A stretch of 64,000 nucleotides of DNA from Kitasatospora sp. MAP12-44 (GCF_029892095.1 NZ_JARZAE010000004.1:682001-746000), one strand, 5' to 3'. Shown: positions 55,395-64,000, counted from the stretch's first letter. The notes: generated by a model not told the origin, from the letters alone. A program made the numbers and translations.

Positions 55395-55410
55395 CCACCC
55401 GATCGGGTGG
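55395..55410. promoter_or_regulatory. 16-bp palindrome upstream of the SDR gene
   Basis: CCACCCGATCGGGTGG is a perfect palindrome lying between the LtrA stop and the SDR start. It could be an operator for a TetR-like regulator or a short hairpin; no regulator gene adjoins it. Confidence 0.4.
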
Positions 55411-55436
55411 AGCACTCGACCTCCGCGCGGGCGCGC

Positions 55437-56684
55437 CTAACCAGCCGACCGTTCGGGGCCGGCGTCGGCCCGGCGAAGCCGGTGGGTGACGGCGAAAACC
55501 CACGGGATGCCGAAGAGCACGACGAGCACCAGGCCGAGCACGATCGGCGCGGGACGGGCCGCGCCCAGCCCGAGGCAGCCGACGGCCGCCGCAGCACAGA
55601 TGCGCGCCAGCGGGCGGTACAACTCGTGCTTGCTGCGCCAGACTTCAAGGCCGCCGGCCACCAGCATCGTGCTGCACAGGACGACCGCGGCGCCGCCGCA
55701 GAGCACCCAGGACGTGGCGGCGGCGGTGCGTGCCGCGTGGGCGTGCTCGACGAGACCCACCATCGCCGCACCCATCGCGGCCACCGCGGCCGTGAGCGGC
55801 AGATGGGCGAGCATCCACTGCGCGGTGACGGCCGCGGTCCGCCGGGGCTCACGATGGCCGGCGAAGTCGAAGTACGTCCACCAGGCTCCGAATCCGACCA
55901 CGACGGCGATCAGCGCGACAGCGATGGTGAGCGCACTGACCGGCTCGGCCGCGAGCCCGCTCACCACACCGGTGACGGTCTCCCCCAACACGATGATGAT
56001 GAGCAGCCCGAACCGTTCGATGAGCGCGTCGGTGATGGTGAGCGTGACGCCCGCGCCCGGCACCGCCCCGAGGATCACGGCGGCCAAGCCGACCAGGTAG
56101 GCGACGTCCAGCAGCCCCCACGCCCATACCCGCGAGGCGGCGGGGAGCAGCGCGCTGGTGCCGAGGATGACGGCGCAGCAGACGGTTCCGGTGATGAAGA
56201 TCCTGGTGGAGCGGCGGTACTCGGGCCGGTCTCCGCGCGAGGCCAGCAGCCACAGCACCGCCAGGACCGCGAACAGGCTCCCCGCCGTGACGGCGAACGC
56301 CGCTCCGCGCGCGCCACCCGCCTCCGGGATGAAGGACCCCAGCAGGACGAGGAGCAGGATCTGCAGCAGGAAGGTGCTCCGGGCCCGGGCGTCCTCGCGG
56401 CCGTGCAGCTCATGGTGCAGGCTCCCGTTGACCCAGGCGATCCACACCAGCCCGAACACCGCGGCGTACTCCCCCAGGCCGCGCCGACTGAGCTCGCCCG
56501 CGAGGTGGTGGGCCGCCTGTGCGACCAGCACGACCACCACCAGGTCGTAGAAGAGCTCCAGCGGGCCGACGACGCGCTCGCTCGGCTGCTCGCCGTGGGG
56601 ACGCGGCGGCTGCCACAACTGCCGCCGCAGCCGCAGCCAGAAGCTCGGCTCGCCGGTCGCGCCGGGGGCGTCTTCGTCCGTCAT
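55437..56684 (-). CDS. Low-temperature-requirement A (LtrA) family membrane protein
   Basis: 415 residues with about ten membrane segments. LtrA blocks are present: VGPLELFYDLVVVVLVAQAAHHLA near the N-terminus and DALIERFGLLIIIVLGETVTGVV in the middle. GTG/ATG at 56684 gives MTDEDAPGATGEPSFWLRLRR. The biochemical role of LtrA proteins is not known. Gene neighbours give no further clue; 118 bases without a gene separate it from the FMN reductase. Confidence 0.9.
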   Translation of the reverse strand: MTDEDAPGATGEPSFWLRLRRQLWQPPRPHGEQPSERVVGPLELFYDLVVVVLVAQAAHHLAGELSRRGLGEYAAVFGLVWIAWVNGSLHHELHGREDARARSTFLLQILLLVLLGSFIPEAGGARGAAFAVTAGSLFAVLAVLWLLASRGDRPEYRRSTRIFITGTVCCAVILGTSALLPAASRVWAWGLLDVAYLVGLAAVILGAVPGAGVTLTITDALIERFGLLIIIVLGETVTGVVSGLAAEPVSALTIAVALIAVVVGFGAWWTYFDFAGHREPRRTAAVTAQWMLAHLPLTAAVAAMGAAMVGLVEHAHAARTAAATSWVLCGGAAVVLCSTMLVAGGLEVWRSKHELYRPLARICAAAAVGCLGLGAARPAPIVLGLVLVVLFGIPWVFAVTHRLRRADAGPERSAG

Positions 56685-56802
56685 CCGGTGACACTCCCAC
56701 GGTCGGTGCGGCGGCCCCGCAGGCTCAGGGCGCGCAGGGGCGGGTCTCGCTCCAGTCGACCATCAGCCGGCGCTCGGCGCGCGTGGTCCGCCGGAGGTGG
56801 CC

Positions 56803-57375
56803 TCAGGTCCGCAGGGTCTTCATGGCCGCCGTCCAGGCCTCCAGCTGCTCGAAGAGCTTGGTCACCGCGGCGTCGTGGTGCTCTGCGGGCTTGAAGATGG
56901 CGAGGTCCTCGAAGTCGGAGAACAGCGAGAAGCACAACTGCTGGTTGACGTGGGCGAGTTGGAGTGCGCTGGCGATGCTGCGCAGGTGCTCGACGGCACG
57001 GACGCCGCCCAGGACGCCGTAGGAGACGAAGGCGGCGGCCTTGTTGTTCCACTCGGCGTAGGCGAAGTCGAGTGCGTTCTTCAGCACGCCGGGGATGGAG
57101 TGGTTGTACTCGGGCGTGACGAAGACATAGCCGTCGAACTCGGCGATCTTGGCACCCCAGTCCTTGGTGTGCTCCTGCTGGTACTGGCCCATGGACGGCG
57201 GCAGCGGCTCGTCCATGTGCGGCAGGGGCCAGTCGGCGAGGTCGACCAGCTCGTACTCGGCGCCGGTGCGGGCGACCGCGCGGTCGACGATCCAATCCGC
57301 CACCGCCTTGCCGTTGCGGCCGGGGCGGGTACTGCCGAGGATCACGGCGATCCTGAGGGTGTTCGCGGTGGTCAT
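56803..57375 (-). CDS. NAD(P)H-dependent FMN reductase
   Basis: 190 residues, flavodoxin-like. The FMN phosphate loop is GSTRPGRNGKAVADW (about 14-28) and the flavin/active-site block is VTPEYNHSIPGVLKNALDF. Enzymes of this family reduce FMN, quinones or azo dyes. The promoter region carries two 14-bp palindromes, CTTGAACCTTCAAG and CTTGAAGGTTCAAG, the first only 16 bases from the ATG, so repression by the nearby MarR protein is likely. Confidence 0.93.
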   Translation of the reverse strand: MTTANTLRIAVILGSTRPGRNGKAVADWIVDRAVARTGAEYELVDLADWPLPHMDEPLPPSMGQYQQEHTKDWGAKIAEFDGYVFVTPEYNHSIPGVLKNALDFAYAEWNNKAAAFVSYGVLGGVRAVEHLRSIASALQLAHVNQQLCFSLFSDFEDLAIFKPAEHHDAAVTKLFEQLEAWTAAMKTLRT

Positions 57376-57388
57376 GATGACCTCCCAT

Positions 57389-57440
57389 AGCTTGAACCTT
57401 CAAGTCAAATCCTAGACCCATGGACTTGAAGGTTCAAGCT
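57389..57440. promoter_or_regulatory. Two palindromic operators in an 18-bp inverted repeat, FMN reductase promoter
   Basis: AGCTTGAACCTTCAAGTC (57389-57406) is the exact reverse complement of GACTTGAAGGTTCAAGCT (57423-57440). Each arm is itself a near-palindrome CTTGAA-NN-TTCAAG; the centres are 34 bp apart. A third copy lies at 57982-57995. Confidence 0.8.
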
Positions 57441-57484
57441 GACCTCCCGGATGCGTCCAGACTCAGGCCACGCTCAGGCCAAGC

Positions 57485-57904
57485 TCAGGCCAAGCCGAGC
57501 TGGGCGGCGACGACGGAGCCCTCCGCGTAGCAGTCGAAGCGCTTGATCTTTCCGTCGACCAGCTCGAAGACGTCGCAGCACGGCGCGTCCATGCGCTTGC
57601 CGGTCGCGGGGACGGTGCCCGCGGGCAGCTCCAGCGGGCCGAGGTGGGTGCCCTGCAGCCGAAGCTGCACGATCACCATATCGCCGGTGAGGTAGAACCG
57701 CTCGAGCTCGCGGTGCATGTCGGGGAACGCCTTCGCGTAGACCTCGACCGTCTTGCCGAGCTCCTCCGCGCCGCGATAGGTGAGCGGGATCGACATATCC
57801 GTGAAGGTCCCGTCCTCGGTGAAGGCCGCGACCCAGCCGGCGACGTCTCGCTCCTCAGCGGCCTGGTAGGCGTTGCGAATGATCTTCTCGTTGTCCAGTG
57901 ACAT
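57485..57904 (-). CDS. SnoaL-like NTF2-fold protein
   Basis: 139 residues. The NTF2-like fold is seen in NEKIIRNAYQAAEERDVAGW, AFTEDGTFTDMSIPLTYRG, and the C-terminal sheet (CDVFELVDGKIKRFDCYAEG). This is the SnoaL-like polyketide-cyclase group, but no ring-forming role is implied here. GGAGA precedes ATG 57904. A CTTTAACCTTCAAG operator lies 78 bases upstream, so it is probably co-regulated with the FMN reductase. Confidence 0.85.
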   Translation of the reverse strand: MSLDNEKIIRNAYQAAEERDVAGWVAAFTEDGTFTDMSIPLTYRGAEELGKTVEVYAKAFPDMHRELERFYLTGDMVIVQLRLQGTHLGPLELPAGTVPATGKRMDAPCCDVFELVDGKIKRFDCYAEGSVVAAQLGLA

Positions 57905-57981
57905 TTCGGTTCTCCTGGTTCGTGCGGCCGATGCCGCCTGCCGTCGGAGGGTTGAGTACCCGATGCGCCTGTCCTCAATCA

Positions 57982-57995
57982 CTTTAACCTTCAAG
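57982..57995. promoter_or_regulatory. Third CTTGAA-type operator, between MarR and the SnoaL-like gene
   Basis: CTTTAACCTTCAAG matches the two operators at the FMN reductase promoter with one mismatch. It sits between the MarR stop (58047) and the SnoaL-like start (57904), where the promoter of the latter should be. Confidence 0.7.
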
Positions 57996-58046
57996 TCATT
58001 AGCTGGACAGAGGAGACGACCAAGAACTGGCCAAGGACTGCGTGGT

Positions 58047-58544
58047 TCAGCGTGCGGGCGAGTCGACGCGCCCCAGGATGCGCTCGGCGTCCTGGCCGAG
58101 TCGGCGCAGGCGCTCGCCGGACAGGTTGTCCACCACCAGGTGGCGCACATAGGCCACATGCCCGGGTGCGGCCGATTCGAGCTTGCTCATGCCGGCAGGC
58201 AGCAGGATGGCGTTGGTGAAGCGTCCGTCCACCGCGTCCGGCTCGCGCCTGACATAGCCGCGGCGCTCAAGCCGCTTCACGAGGTGCGACAGCCGGGACA
58301 GCGACGAGCTGGTGTGCTCAGCCAGCACGCTCATCCGCAGGGTCCGCTGCGGAGCCTCGGACAGCATCGCCAGGGTCATGTACTCGACCATGCTCAGATC
58401 CGCATCGCGCACCAGCTGTGCGTCGATGGCCCACGGAAGCCGGGTGATCAGGCGGACCACCGACATCCATGACGCCAACTCGGCGGGCGTAAGCCACAGG
58501 TCGGCATGCTCGTCCGCCTGCGGCGAAGGGTCAGGCGTGGTCAT
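58047..58544 (-). CDS. MarR-family transcriptional regulator
   Basis: 165 residues with the MarR winged HTH: LSMVEYMTLAMLSEAPQRTLRMSVLAE, SSSLSRLSHLVKRLERRGYV, and the wing RREPDAVDGRFTNAILLPAG with the conserved Asp-x-Arg. It follows the MMPL gene by 48 bases on the same strand. The three CTTGAA-type palindromes downstream, in front of the SnoaL-like and FMN reductase genes, are good candidate targets. The ligand is unknown, perhaps a phenolic or quinone given the reductase. Confidence 0.92.
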   Translation of the reverse strand: MTTPDPSPQADEHADLWLTPAELASWMSVVRLITRLPWAIDAQLVRDADLSMVEYMTLAMLSEAPQRTLRMSVLAEHTSSSLSRLSHLVKRLERRGYVRREPDAVDGRFTNAILLPAGMSKLESAAPGHVAYVRHLVVDNLSGERLRRLGQDAERILGRVDSPAR

Positions 58545-58559
58545 TTTTCAGACCCTACC

Positions 58560-58586
58560 AGCCTCGCCTGCACCGACGACGAGGCT
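58560..58586 (-). terminator. Weak hairpin after the MMPL gene
   Basis: AGCCTCG and CGAGGCT form a 7-bp stem around a 13-base loop in the MMPL-MarR gap. It may reduce read-through; MarR could still share the transcript. Confidence 0.35.
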
Positions 58587-58592
58587 CCAGCC

Positions 58593-60767
58593 TCACTTGC
58601 GGGCCAGCTGGTGTTCCAGCTTCTGGCCCTCGATATCGGGGTTGGGGACGTAGCGGGCGAACCACTGCGGGTGGTACCAGACCTTCGCGCGGACGATCGC
58701 CAGCACCGCGGGCACCAGGGTCAGCCGGACCACGAAGGCGTCGAGGAAGACGCCCGCCGCGAAGCTGAAGCCGATGGCCTTGATGGTCGGGTCCTTGCTG
58801 AACATGAAGGCCACGAAGATGGAGAACATGATCAGCGCGGCCGCGGTCACCACGCGCGCCGACAGGCCGGTGCCGCGTTGGACGGCGCCCCGGGCGTCAC
58901 CGGTCTTCGTGTAGTCCTCCTTGATCCGGGAGACGACGAAGACCTCGTAGTCGCTGGAGAGACCGAAGATGATGGCGAGCATGATGATCGGCAGGAAGCT
59001 GATCGTCTCGGCCTTGGTGATCCCGAAGAGCTGCTGGCCCCAACCCCATTGGAACAGCGCGACCGTCATGCCGAACGCGGCCGAGACCGACAGCAGGAAG
59101 CCGATGATCGACTTGATCGGCACCAGGATCGTCCGGAACGCGAACGTCAGCAGGATGAACGCCAGCCCGACCACGACCGCCAGGAACACCGGCAGCGCCG
59201 CCGACAGCTTGGCGGACACGTCGATGTTCGAGGCCGTGACGCCGCCGATGAGGACCTTCGCGCCGCTCGTCCCCTCGATCACGGCCCGGTTGTCGCGCAG
59301 GGTGTGCACCAGGTCGGCGGTGGCCGGGTCGCTCGGGCCGGTCGTGGGCACGACGCGGATGACCGCGAGGCCGTTGGACAAGGCCAGTTGGGTGGTCTCG
59401 GCGACGCCGTGGATCCCGCTCAGCACGGCCGCCATGGCCTGCGCCGCCGCCGGCGAGCCGACACCGTCCGCGACGACCTGGAGCGGGCCGTTGAAGCCCG
59501 GGCCGAAGGCCGCCGTCGTCAGGTCGTACGCCCGACGCGAGGTGTTGGAGGTCGGCTTGGACGAACCACTGGGCAGCCCCAGCTGCACGTCCAGGGCCGG
59601 CACCGCGAGCAGCAGGAGCAGGGCGACCCCGCCGAGCAGGACCGGGATGCGGTAGCGGACGACGAACCGGGCCCAGGCCGCGCCGAAGGTCCGCTGCGGC
59701 GCGGTGGCCGCCGTCACCGCGACGTCCTCGTGGTGCCCAGGGCGCAGCGGCGTGTTGATGAACTTGGTGACCTTCTCCCCCGCGAAGCCGAGCATGGCGG
59801 GGAGCAGGGTGAGCGAGATCAGCAGCGCGATGGCCACCGCGGCGGCCGCGGCCAGGCCCATGACGGTGAGGAAGGGGATGCCGACGACGGACAGGCCGCA
59901 CAGCGCGATGATGACGGTCAGTCCGGCGAACACCACAGAGCTGCCGGCGGTACCCGCGGCCAAGCTGACCGATTCCTCCACCGGGCGGCCTTGCATCAGG
60001 TTGTTGCGGTGCCGCGACAGGATGAACAGGCCGTAGTCGATGCCGCAGGACAGGCCCAGCATCAGGGCGACGGTCGTCGAGGCGGAGGCGATGGTGATGA
60101 CCGCGGCGAGGGCGGTGACGCCGGTCAGCGTGATGACCACGCCGATCACCGCAGTCAGGATCGGCAGTCCGGCGGCCACGAGCGCGCCGAAGGTGATCAG
60201 CAGGATGATGAACGCGACGACCAGGCCGATGATCTCCGGCAGCTCCGAGGGAACGACCCGCCAGCCCGGGTAGACACTGCCGGAGTACTCGACCTGGACG
60301 CCCGCGCCCCGGGCCGGAGTGACGGCGGCCTGCACCGCGTTGAGCGTGGCGTCCTTGACGTCCGCGGGCTGTGCGGTGAACTGCACCTGGCCGAGCGCGA
60401 CCGACCCGTTCGGGGAGATCGCCTTCGCCCGGAACGGGTCGGTGACCGAGGCCACCTGCGCCACCTTGGCAAGGTTGGCGGTCGCGGCCTCGATCCCGGC
60501 CCGCGGCCCGGGATCGGTGACCTTGACCGTCCCGTGCGTGGCGAAGACGACTTGCATCTGACCGCCGGCCAGGGCCGGCAGCTTCGCCTTGAGCAGGTCG
60601 GCGACCTGCTGCGACTCGGTGCCGGGGATGGTGAAGTTGTCGTTCGTCTTGCCGCCGCTCGCCACGGAGCCCACGATCGTGGCGAGCGCGGCGAGGAGCC
60701 ACAGGCTGAGCACCAGACGCCGTCGCCGGAACGCCCACTGGGCCAGACGGAACAAGTAGGTCGACAC
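58593..60767 (-). CDS. MMPL-family RND transporter
   Basis: 724 residues with the two-halves MMPL plan: one N-terminal helix, a large outer loop (GGKTNDNFTIPGTESQQVADLL), a five-helix bundle with LGLSCGIDYGLFILSRHRNNL, then a second half ending in IFGLSSDYEVFVVSRIKEDY. Both GxDYxxF / SSDYEVF motifs used for proton relay are present. Such pumps move lipids, siderophores or drugs across the membrane. Next to MarR it may be a drug or lipid exporter; the substrate is unknown. Confidence 0.94.
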   Translation of the reverse strand: MSTYLFRLAQWAFRRRRLVLSLWLLAALATIVGSVASGGKTNDNFTIPGTESQQVADLLKAKLPALAGGQMQVVFATHGTVKVTDPGPRAGIEAATANLAKVAQVASVTDPFRAKAISPNGSVALGQVQFTAQPADVKDATLNAVQAAVTPARGAGVQVEYSGSVYPGWRVVPSELPEIIGLVVAFIILLITFGALVAAGLPILTAVIGVVITLTGVTALAAVITIASASTTVALMLGLSCGIDYGLFILSRHRNNLMQGRPVEESVSLAAGTAGSSVVFAGLTVIIALCGLSVVGIPFLTVMGLAAAAAVAIALLISLTLLPAMLGFAGEKVTKFINTPLRPGHHEDVAVTAATAPQRTFGAAWARFVVRYRIPVLLGGVALLLLLAVPALDVQLGLPSGSSKPTSNTSRRAYDLTTAAFGPGFNGPLQVVADGVGSPAAAQAMAAVLSGIHGVAETTQLALSNGLAVIRVVPTTGPSDPATADLVHTLRDNRAVIEGTSGAKVLIGGVTASNIDVSAKLSAALPVFLAVVVGLAFILLTFAFRTILVPIKSIIGFLLSVSAAFGMTVALFQWGWGQQLFGITKAETISFLPIIMLAIIFGLSSDYEVFVVSRIKEDYTKTGDARGAVQRGTGLSARVVTAAALIMFSIFVAFMFSKDPTIKAIGFSFAAGVFLDAFVVRLTLVPAVLAIVRAKVWYHPQWFARYVPNPDIEGQKLEHQLARK

Positions 60768-60847
60768 GCGCTCACCGTCACACGCAGCGCCCCCGCCCCG
60801 CCCGCCGGGCTGCGCCGTCCGGGGCGCCTCCTGGCCCGGCCGGCGCG

Positions 60848-61261
60848 GTGGCGACCGGTCAGCCGGTCCTGCTCGGGAGGCCGTCCTCCGCGTGGCCGGT
60901 GAAGCTGCTGCTGGGCCACACCGTCGCCGGCTGGACCGGAACCGCCCTGGTCGTCACCGGCACTACCGTCGCGGGCATCGCGTTCGCGGCCGGGGACGCC
61001 GTGGGGCTCTCCTGCGGCCTGGTCATCGTCGCCTTCGGTGCGCTCGCCGCCTGGCTGCTGCACCTGGCCGGGTGGGGCAAGGCCACCGGCCCCCGTCCTC
61101 CCGGCGCCCGCCACTGGCGCACCCGCGACGCCGCGACGCGCCGGGGTCACCCCGGCTGCCTCGGCTGCCGCCTCGCCGGTCGCACTGCGGGCGCCGCCGC
61201 CGCACCCGCTCCCCTTCGGGCCCGCGAGCGGAGCAGGGAGCGGGCCGGAGCGCGAAGTTGA
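60848..61261 (+). CDS. HGxxPAAW-type small membrane protein
   Basis: Up to 137 residues. Two membrane segments follow GHTVAGWTGTALVVTGTTVA (the GH..A.W motif resembles HGxxPAAW proteins) and LVIVAFGALAAWLLHLAGWGK. The C-terminus has a HPGCLGCRLAGR motif, known from Streptomyces relatives. The start is uncertain: GTG 60848 has no clear ribosome site, and GTG 60899 (VKLLLGHTVAGW) is the main alternative. The last 25 residues are Ala/Arg rich and low complexity. Function unknown. Confidence 0.65.
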   Translation: MATGQPVLLGRPSSAWPVKLLLGHTVAGWTGTALVVTGTTVAGIAFAAGDAVGLSCGLVIVAFGALAAWLLHLAGWGKATGPRPPGARHWRTRDAATRRGHPGCLGCRLAGRTAGAAAAPAPLRARERSRERAGARS

Positions 61262-61296
61262 CCCCCGATCGGAGAGCCGGAGTACCGCTCAGCCGA

Positions 61297-62475
61297 CTAC
61301 GAGCGGCGCTGTCGGGCGAGCAGCCCGGCGGCGACGAGCCCGCCGACGCCCGGGCCCCACGCCCAGCGGAGCCACGGGAATTGGCTGAGCGGGCCACTGT
61401 CGGCGCCTACCGCGATCGCCGCTGCGATCTGGGCGAGGAACAGCGCCAGAATCCAGTGGCGCGGCGGCGCGAGGGGGCGCCGTCGACCGCGCAGGATGAC
61501 CGCTGACCAGAGCCCGAAGAACAGCGCGAGGTACGCCATCACGCCGACCAGCCGGTAGTCATCGTCCAACGCCATCGGCGGCGAACACCCCTCGTCGTAG
61601 CCGACACCCTGATAGCTGACCGACATGCAGTCGATACCGGTCACCCAGCTTCCCGTCAGCTCCGCGCCCGGGTGGATCGCGTCCAGTGCCCGGACGTCCT
61701 TCGACAGGGTGAACTCGTAGGTGTCCGAGCCGGGGATGTCGAGGTACACGGCGGTGCCGTTCCCCGACCGGCCCGGTGCCACGTGATCGACGGAGACGGT
61801 CTCGGTGACCTGGCAGTGCGGCGGGTCCACGGCCAGGGAGCCGCACGGCGGGCTGGAGCGGTACACCGCCAGGTCGGCCCGGTCGTGCCGGATGCCGGGC
61901 AGCAGGCCCAGCACCACGACCGCCGCCAGCAGCAGGCCCAGCGCGCCCTGCCAGTAGCCGCTGAGCCGACCTGTCGCCCGCCCGCCGCGCAGCACGGGTC
62001 GCTCCGCCAACACCCTCGACGCCAATACCCTCGGCGCCGGCACCCTCGGCGCCGCGTCCGGCAGACCGGCGTTGAGCTGCCAGGCCGACTTGATCCGTTC
62101 GAGCTTGGCCGTGAGATCCGGGTCCTGGACCATCAGCATCGCCAGGGACAGCGGCCGGCCCTGGCGGAGCTCGACCCGCACGGCCCGCGTCCGCTGCGGG
62201 GCGATCGTGATGCCGACCACCTCGGGCCAGCCGGCGGAGCGGACGAACACCCCGAACCACCGTGTGCGCAAGCCCTGTTGGCTCACCGTCGTGTTACTGC
62301 CCACCAGGTACAGCAACAGAAAGCCGCCGAGTAGCGCACCGACCAGCGCAGCCGCAAGCGGCCTGCCGCCCGAGAGCTTAAGGCCCAGCAGCACGCCGAG
62401 CCCGATCGAAAGCAGCACCGCCAGCGCGGAACCCGGCCGCAGTGCGGCCGGCACGCGGTACACCACTGTCTCCAC
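61297..62475 (-). CDS. PH-domain-like membrane protein, unknown function
   Basis: 392 residues. Two N-terminal helices (SALAVLLSIGLGVLLGL, LAAALVGALLGGFLLLYLVG) precede a bacterial PH-like domain (NTTVSQQGLRTRWFGVFVRS and PEVVGITIAPQ). Next are a Pro/Val-rich linker with RVLA/RVPAP repeats (about 143-160), another helix, an outer part with four Cys, and three C-terminal helices. GTG 62475 has a weak site. The family resembles the PH-domain membrane proteins common in actinobacteria. No role assigned. Confidence 0.75.
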   Translation of the reverse strand: METVVYRVPAALRPGSALAVLLSIGLGVLLGLKLSGGRPLAAALVGALLGGFLLLYLVGSNTTVSQQGLRTRWFGVFVRSAGWPEVVGITIAPQRTRAVRVELRQGRPLSLAMLMVQDPDLTAKLERIKSAWQLNAGLPDAAPRVPAPRVLASRVLAERPVLRGGRATGRLSGYWQGALGLLLAAVVVLGLLPGIRHDRADLAVYRSSPPCGSLAVDPPHCQVTETVSVDHVAPGRSGNGTAVYLDIPGSDTYEFTLSKDVRALDAIHPGAELTGSWVTGIDCMSVSYQGVGYDEGCSPPMALDDDYRLVGVMAYLALFFGLWSAVILRGRRRPLAPPRHWILALFLAQIAAAIAVGADSGPLSQFPWLRWAWGPGVGGLVAAGLLARQRRS

Positions 62476-62712
62476 AGCCGGACGGTACGCCCGTCGACCG
62501 CTGTTGGCGAGACATCCGACAACCTGCCTGCGTACCAGACCCGTTGATATGGAGGGCGTGACAGGCCCTGGACAACGAATCGGTCAAGCTTTCGCCGACC
62601 GGTCTCCGACCGCGCCCGCACCGTGATCAAGTCTCCCTCGCCGGGCGCCGCCGAGCAGGATCCCCTTGCCGCGGCGGCGCCGTGAACGGTCAATGACGAC
62701 TGGGAGGTTCTG

Positions 62713-64000
62713 TTGTCGGCACCACTGCGCACCAGGCGATGGCTCACGATCTGCGCCCTCGCCGCCACCCTGGGACTGGTCGGCTCACCAGCCGGCGCCA
62801 CCCCGCTGCATCCCCCACTGCATCCCCCACTCGGGTCTCCGCAACCAGGCTCCACCGTACGGCCGTTGGACAGCAGCAAGGGTGACGGCGGCGGCGAGGC
62901 CGACGAGATCCAGGAGGGCGCGGACCAGCGCGCCGAGGCCCGCACCTCCCCCGGCACCGTCGCCCCCGGCGCCTTCGGGGCCGCCTGGAACGCGATGCAG
63001 GCACTGCCGGACACCGGCGGCGACTGGAACCACCTCACCGGCCTGCCGTACAACTCCGACGACCCCCGCTACCGCGACGTCTCCTCCAACTCCAGTGCGG
63101 GGATGGGCAATGTCACCGGCCGGATGGCGGCCGTGGCGGCCGACGCCTCCGGTCACGTCTACACCGGCAGCGCCGGCGGCGGCGTCTGGCGCTCCTCGGT
63201 CGGCGGCGGCCAGTGGCAGCCGATCAGCGACCAACTGCCCACCCAGGCAACGGGCGCACTGGCACTGGACGCCCGAGGCCGGCTCTGGCTCGGCACCGGC
63301 GAGGCGACCACCAGCTCGGACGCCTACCTCGGCAGCGGCGTCTACGTACTCGACCACCCCGAGCACGGCACCTTCAGCACGCGCAGCCGGGTCGGCGGCG
63401 CCGAGCTGGACAGCACCACCATCCACGAACTGCGCTTCGGCGGCGACACGGTCTGGGCCGCCACCAGCAAGGGCGTCTGGAGCCACTCCACGACCGACCT
63501 GCGCGGCCCGTGGACCCTGGAGTTCGCCCCCAACCCGGCCTATCTGCCGGGCGGTTCGCTCGCCAATGACCCGAGCGCCCCGTACAAGAACATCACCAAC
63601 GACATCGCGATCGACCCCAAGGATCCCTCCAAGGTGGTCCTCGCCGTGGGTTGGCGCAGCGGTGACAGCTACAACGGCTTCTACAGCAAGGCAGCGGACG
63701 GCAGTTGGCAGCGGCTGAGCTCGCTGGGCGACCTCCCGACGGATGCCGCGAACGTCGGCGAGGTGACGTTCGCCAGCTCGGCCGACGGCTCGCGCTACTA
63801 CGCCATCGACCAGTCGCCCGCGCTCCAGGCGAGCAATCCGGACAGTGCGCTGGACGGCATCTTCGTCTCCAAGTCCGGTTCCCCGCTGGGCCCCTGGACA
63901 CGGATCGCAGACGCCCAGAAGCTCGCCGGGTCCGGCTCCGCACTGACCATGCCCGGCGATCTGCCGGGCCTCCAGTCCTGGTACGACCAGTCGCTGCAGG
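62713..64000 (+). CDS. Secreted BNR/YVTN-like beta-propeller protein, partial (3' end outside window)
   Basis: At least 429 residues. TTG 62713 follows GGGAGG by five bases and begins LSAPLRTRRWLTICALAATL, a signal peptide ending SPAGA. A low-complexity linker (LHPPLHPPLGSP) comes next. From about residue 130 sialidase/BNR-like blade motifs appear: VAADASGHVYTGSAGGGVWRS, ALDARGRLWLGTGEA, DPSKVVLAVGWRSGDSYNGFY. The C-terminus is cut off by the window, so a catalytic domain cannot be excluded. The 237 bases before it, next to divergent 61297-62475, hold promoter sequence only. Confidence 0.82.
   Translation, partial: MSAPLRTRRWLTICALAATLGLVGSPAGATPLHPPLHPPLGSPQPGSTVRPLDSSKGDGGGEADEIQEGADQRAEARTSPGTVAPGAFGAAWNAMQALPDTGGDWNHLTGLPYNSDDPRYRDVSSNSSAGMGNVTGRMAAVAADASGHVYTGSAGGGVWRSSVGGGQWQPISDQLPTQATGALALDARGRLWLGTGEATTSSDAYLGSGVYVLDHPEHGTFSTRSRVGGAELDSTTIHELRFGGDTVWAATSKGVWSHSTTDLRGPWTLEFAPNPAYLPGGSLANDPSAPYKNITNDIAIDPKDPSKVVLAVGWRSGDSYNGFYSKAADGSWQRLSSLGDLPTDAANVGEVTFASSADGSRYYAIDQSPALQASNPDSALDGIFVSKSGSPLGPWTRIADAQKLAGSGSALTMPGDLPGLQSWYDQSLQ

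Noticed and set aside
60859..61122. Small minus-strand frame opposite the HGxxPAAW-type gene
   Set aside because: The plus-strand frame has membrane segments and family motifs, while the minus frame is Pro/Ala/Thr low complexity.

Overview
The window is high-GC actinobacterial DNA. The combined signs are heavy G/C third positions, GTG and TTG starts, an HR-type II PKS/NRPS cluster, Rpf and CHAP wall hydrolases, an HGxxPAAW-type membrane protein and alternative L31/L33 ribosomal proteins. These point to Streptomycetaceae (Streptomyces, Kitasatospora or Streptacidiphilus); the genus cannot be fixed from the sequence. No tRNA, rRNA, CRISPR array, insertion sequence or phage gene was seen.

Region 1 (1-37368, all on the minus strand) is most of a lipopeptide gene cluster that runs off the left edge. 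Read in transcription order from 37368 downwards it holds: a ketoreductase; two hotdog dehydratases, of which only one keeps the GHxP histidine; an ACP; a ketosynthase with its chain-length factor (Cys replaced by Gln); a second ketosynthase with a short KS-like partner; an alpha/beta-hydrolase fused in frame to a double-hotdog thioesterase-like protein; a DsbA-fold isomerase; a 43-residue peptide gene; an ABC exporter; NRPS-1 (two modules) and NRPS-2 (four modules plus thioesterase); MbtH; a SnoaL-like protein; a branched-chain aminotransferase; and both subunits of glutamate (methylaspartate) mutase. Most neighbouring genes overlap by 1-17 bases, so this behaves as one long translationally coupled operon. 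The highly reducing type II PKS should make a polyunsaturated (possibly cinnamoyl-type) acyl chain. The starter C domain would pass it to a hexapeptide whose second residue reads as D-Ser and whose fifth reads as Asp/3-methyl-Asp, which fits the mutase. The E domains predict D-D-D-L-L-L. Each NRPS gene carries one extra G/C that breaks the frame (about 5501-5503 and 18002-18003).

Region 2 (37369-49915) is framed by two paralogous cassettes in inverted orientation. Each is a LysR regulator followed by a secreted M9 (collagenase-like) metallopeptidase, with a conserved intergenic element at the same distance from the peptidase start. The right-hand peptidase has lost the first zinc histidine (HEYTH to YEYTH) and has gained a PKD domain. 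Between the cassettes lie a zinc-independent L33/L31 operon with a CobW-like gene, and two secreted wall hydrolases (Rpf and CHAP) that share an exact 174-bp (58-residue) repeat.

Region 3 (49916-64000) is mixed chromosomal content: a small four-Cys secreted protein, an HTH/NB-ARC/TPR regulator, a small HTH protein, a pirin, an SDR, an LtrA-family membrane protein, a FMN reductase and a SnoaL-like protein with CTTGAA-type palindromic operators next to a MarR gene, an MMPL transporter, an HGxxPAAW-type membrane protein, a PH-domain membrane protein and the start of a secreted beta-propeller protein that runs off the right edge.
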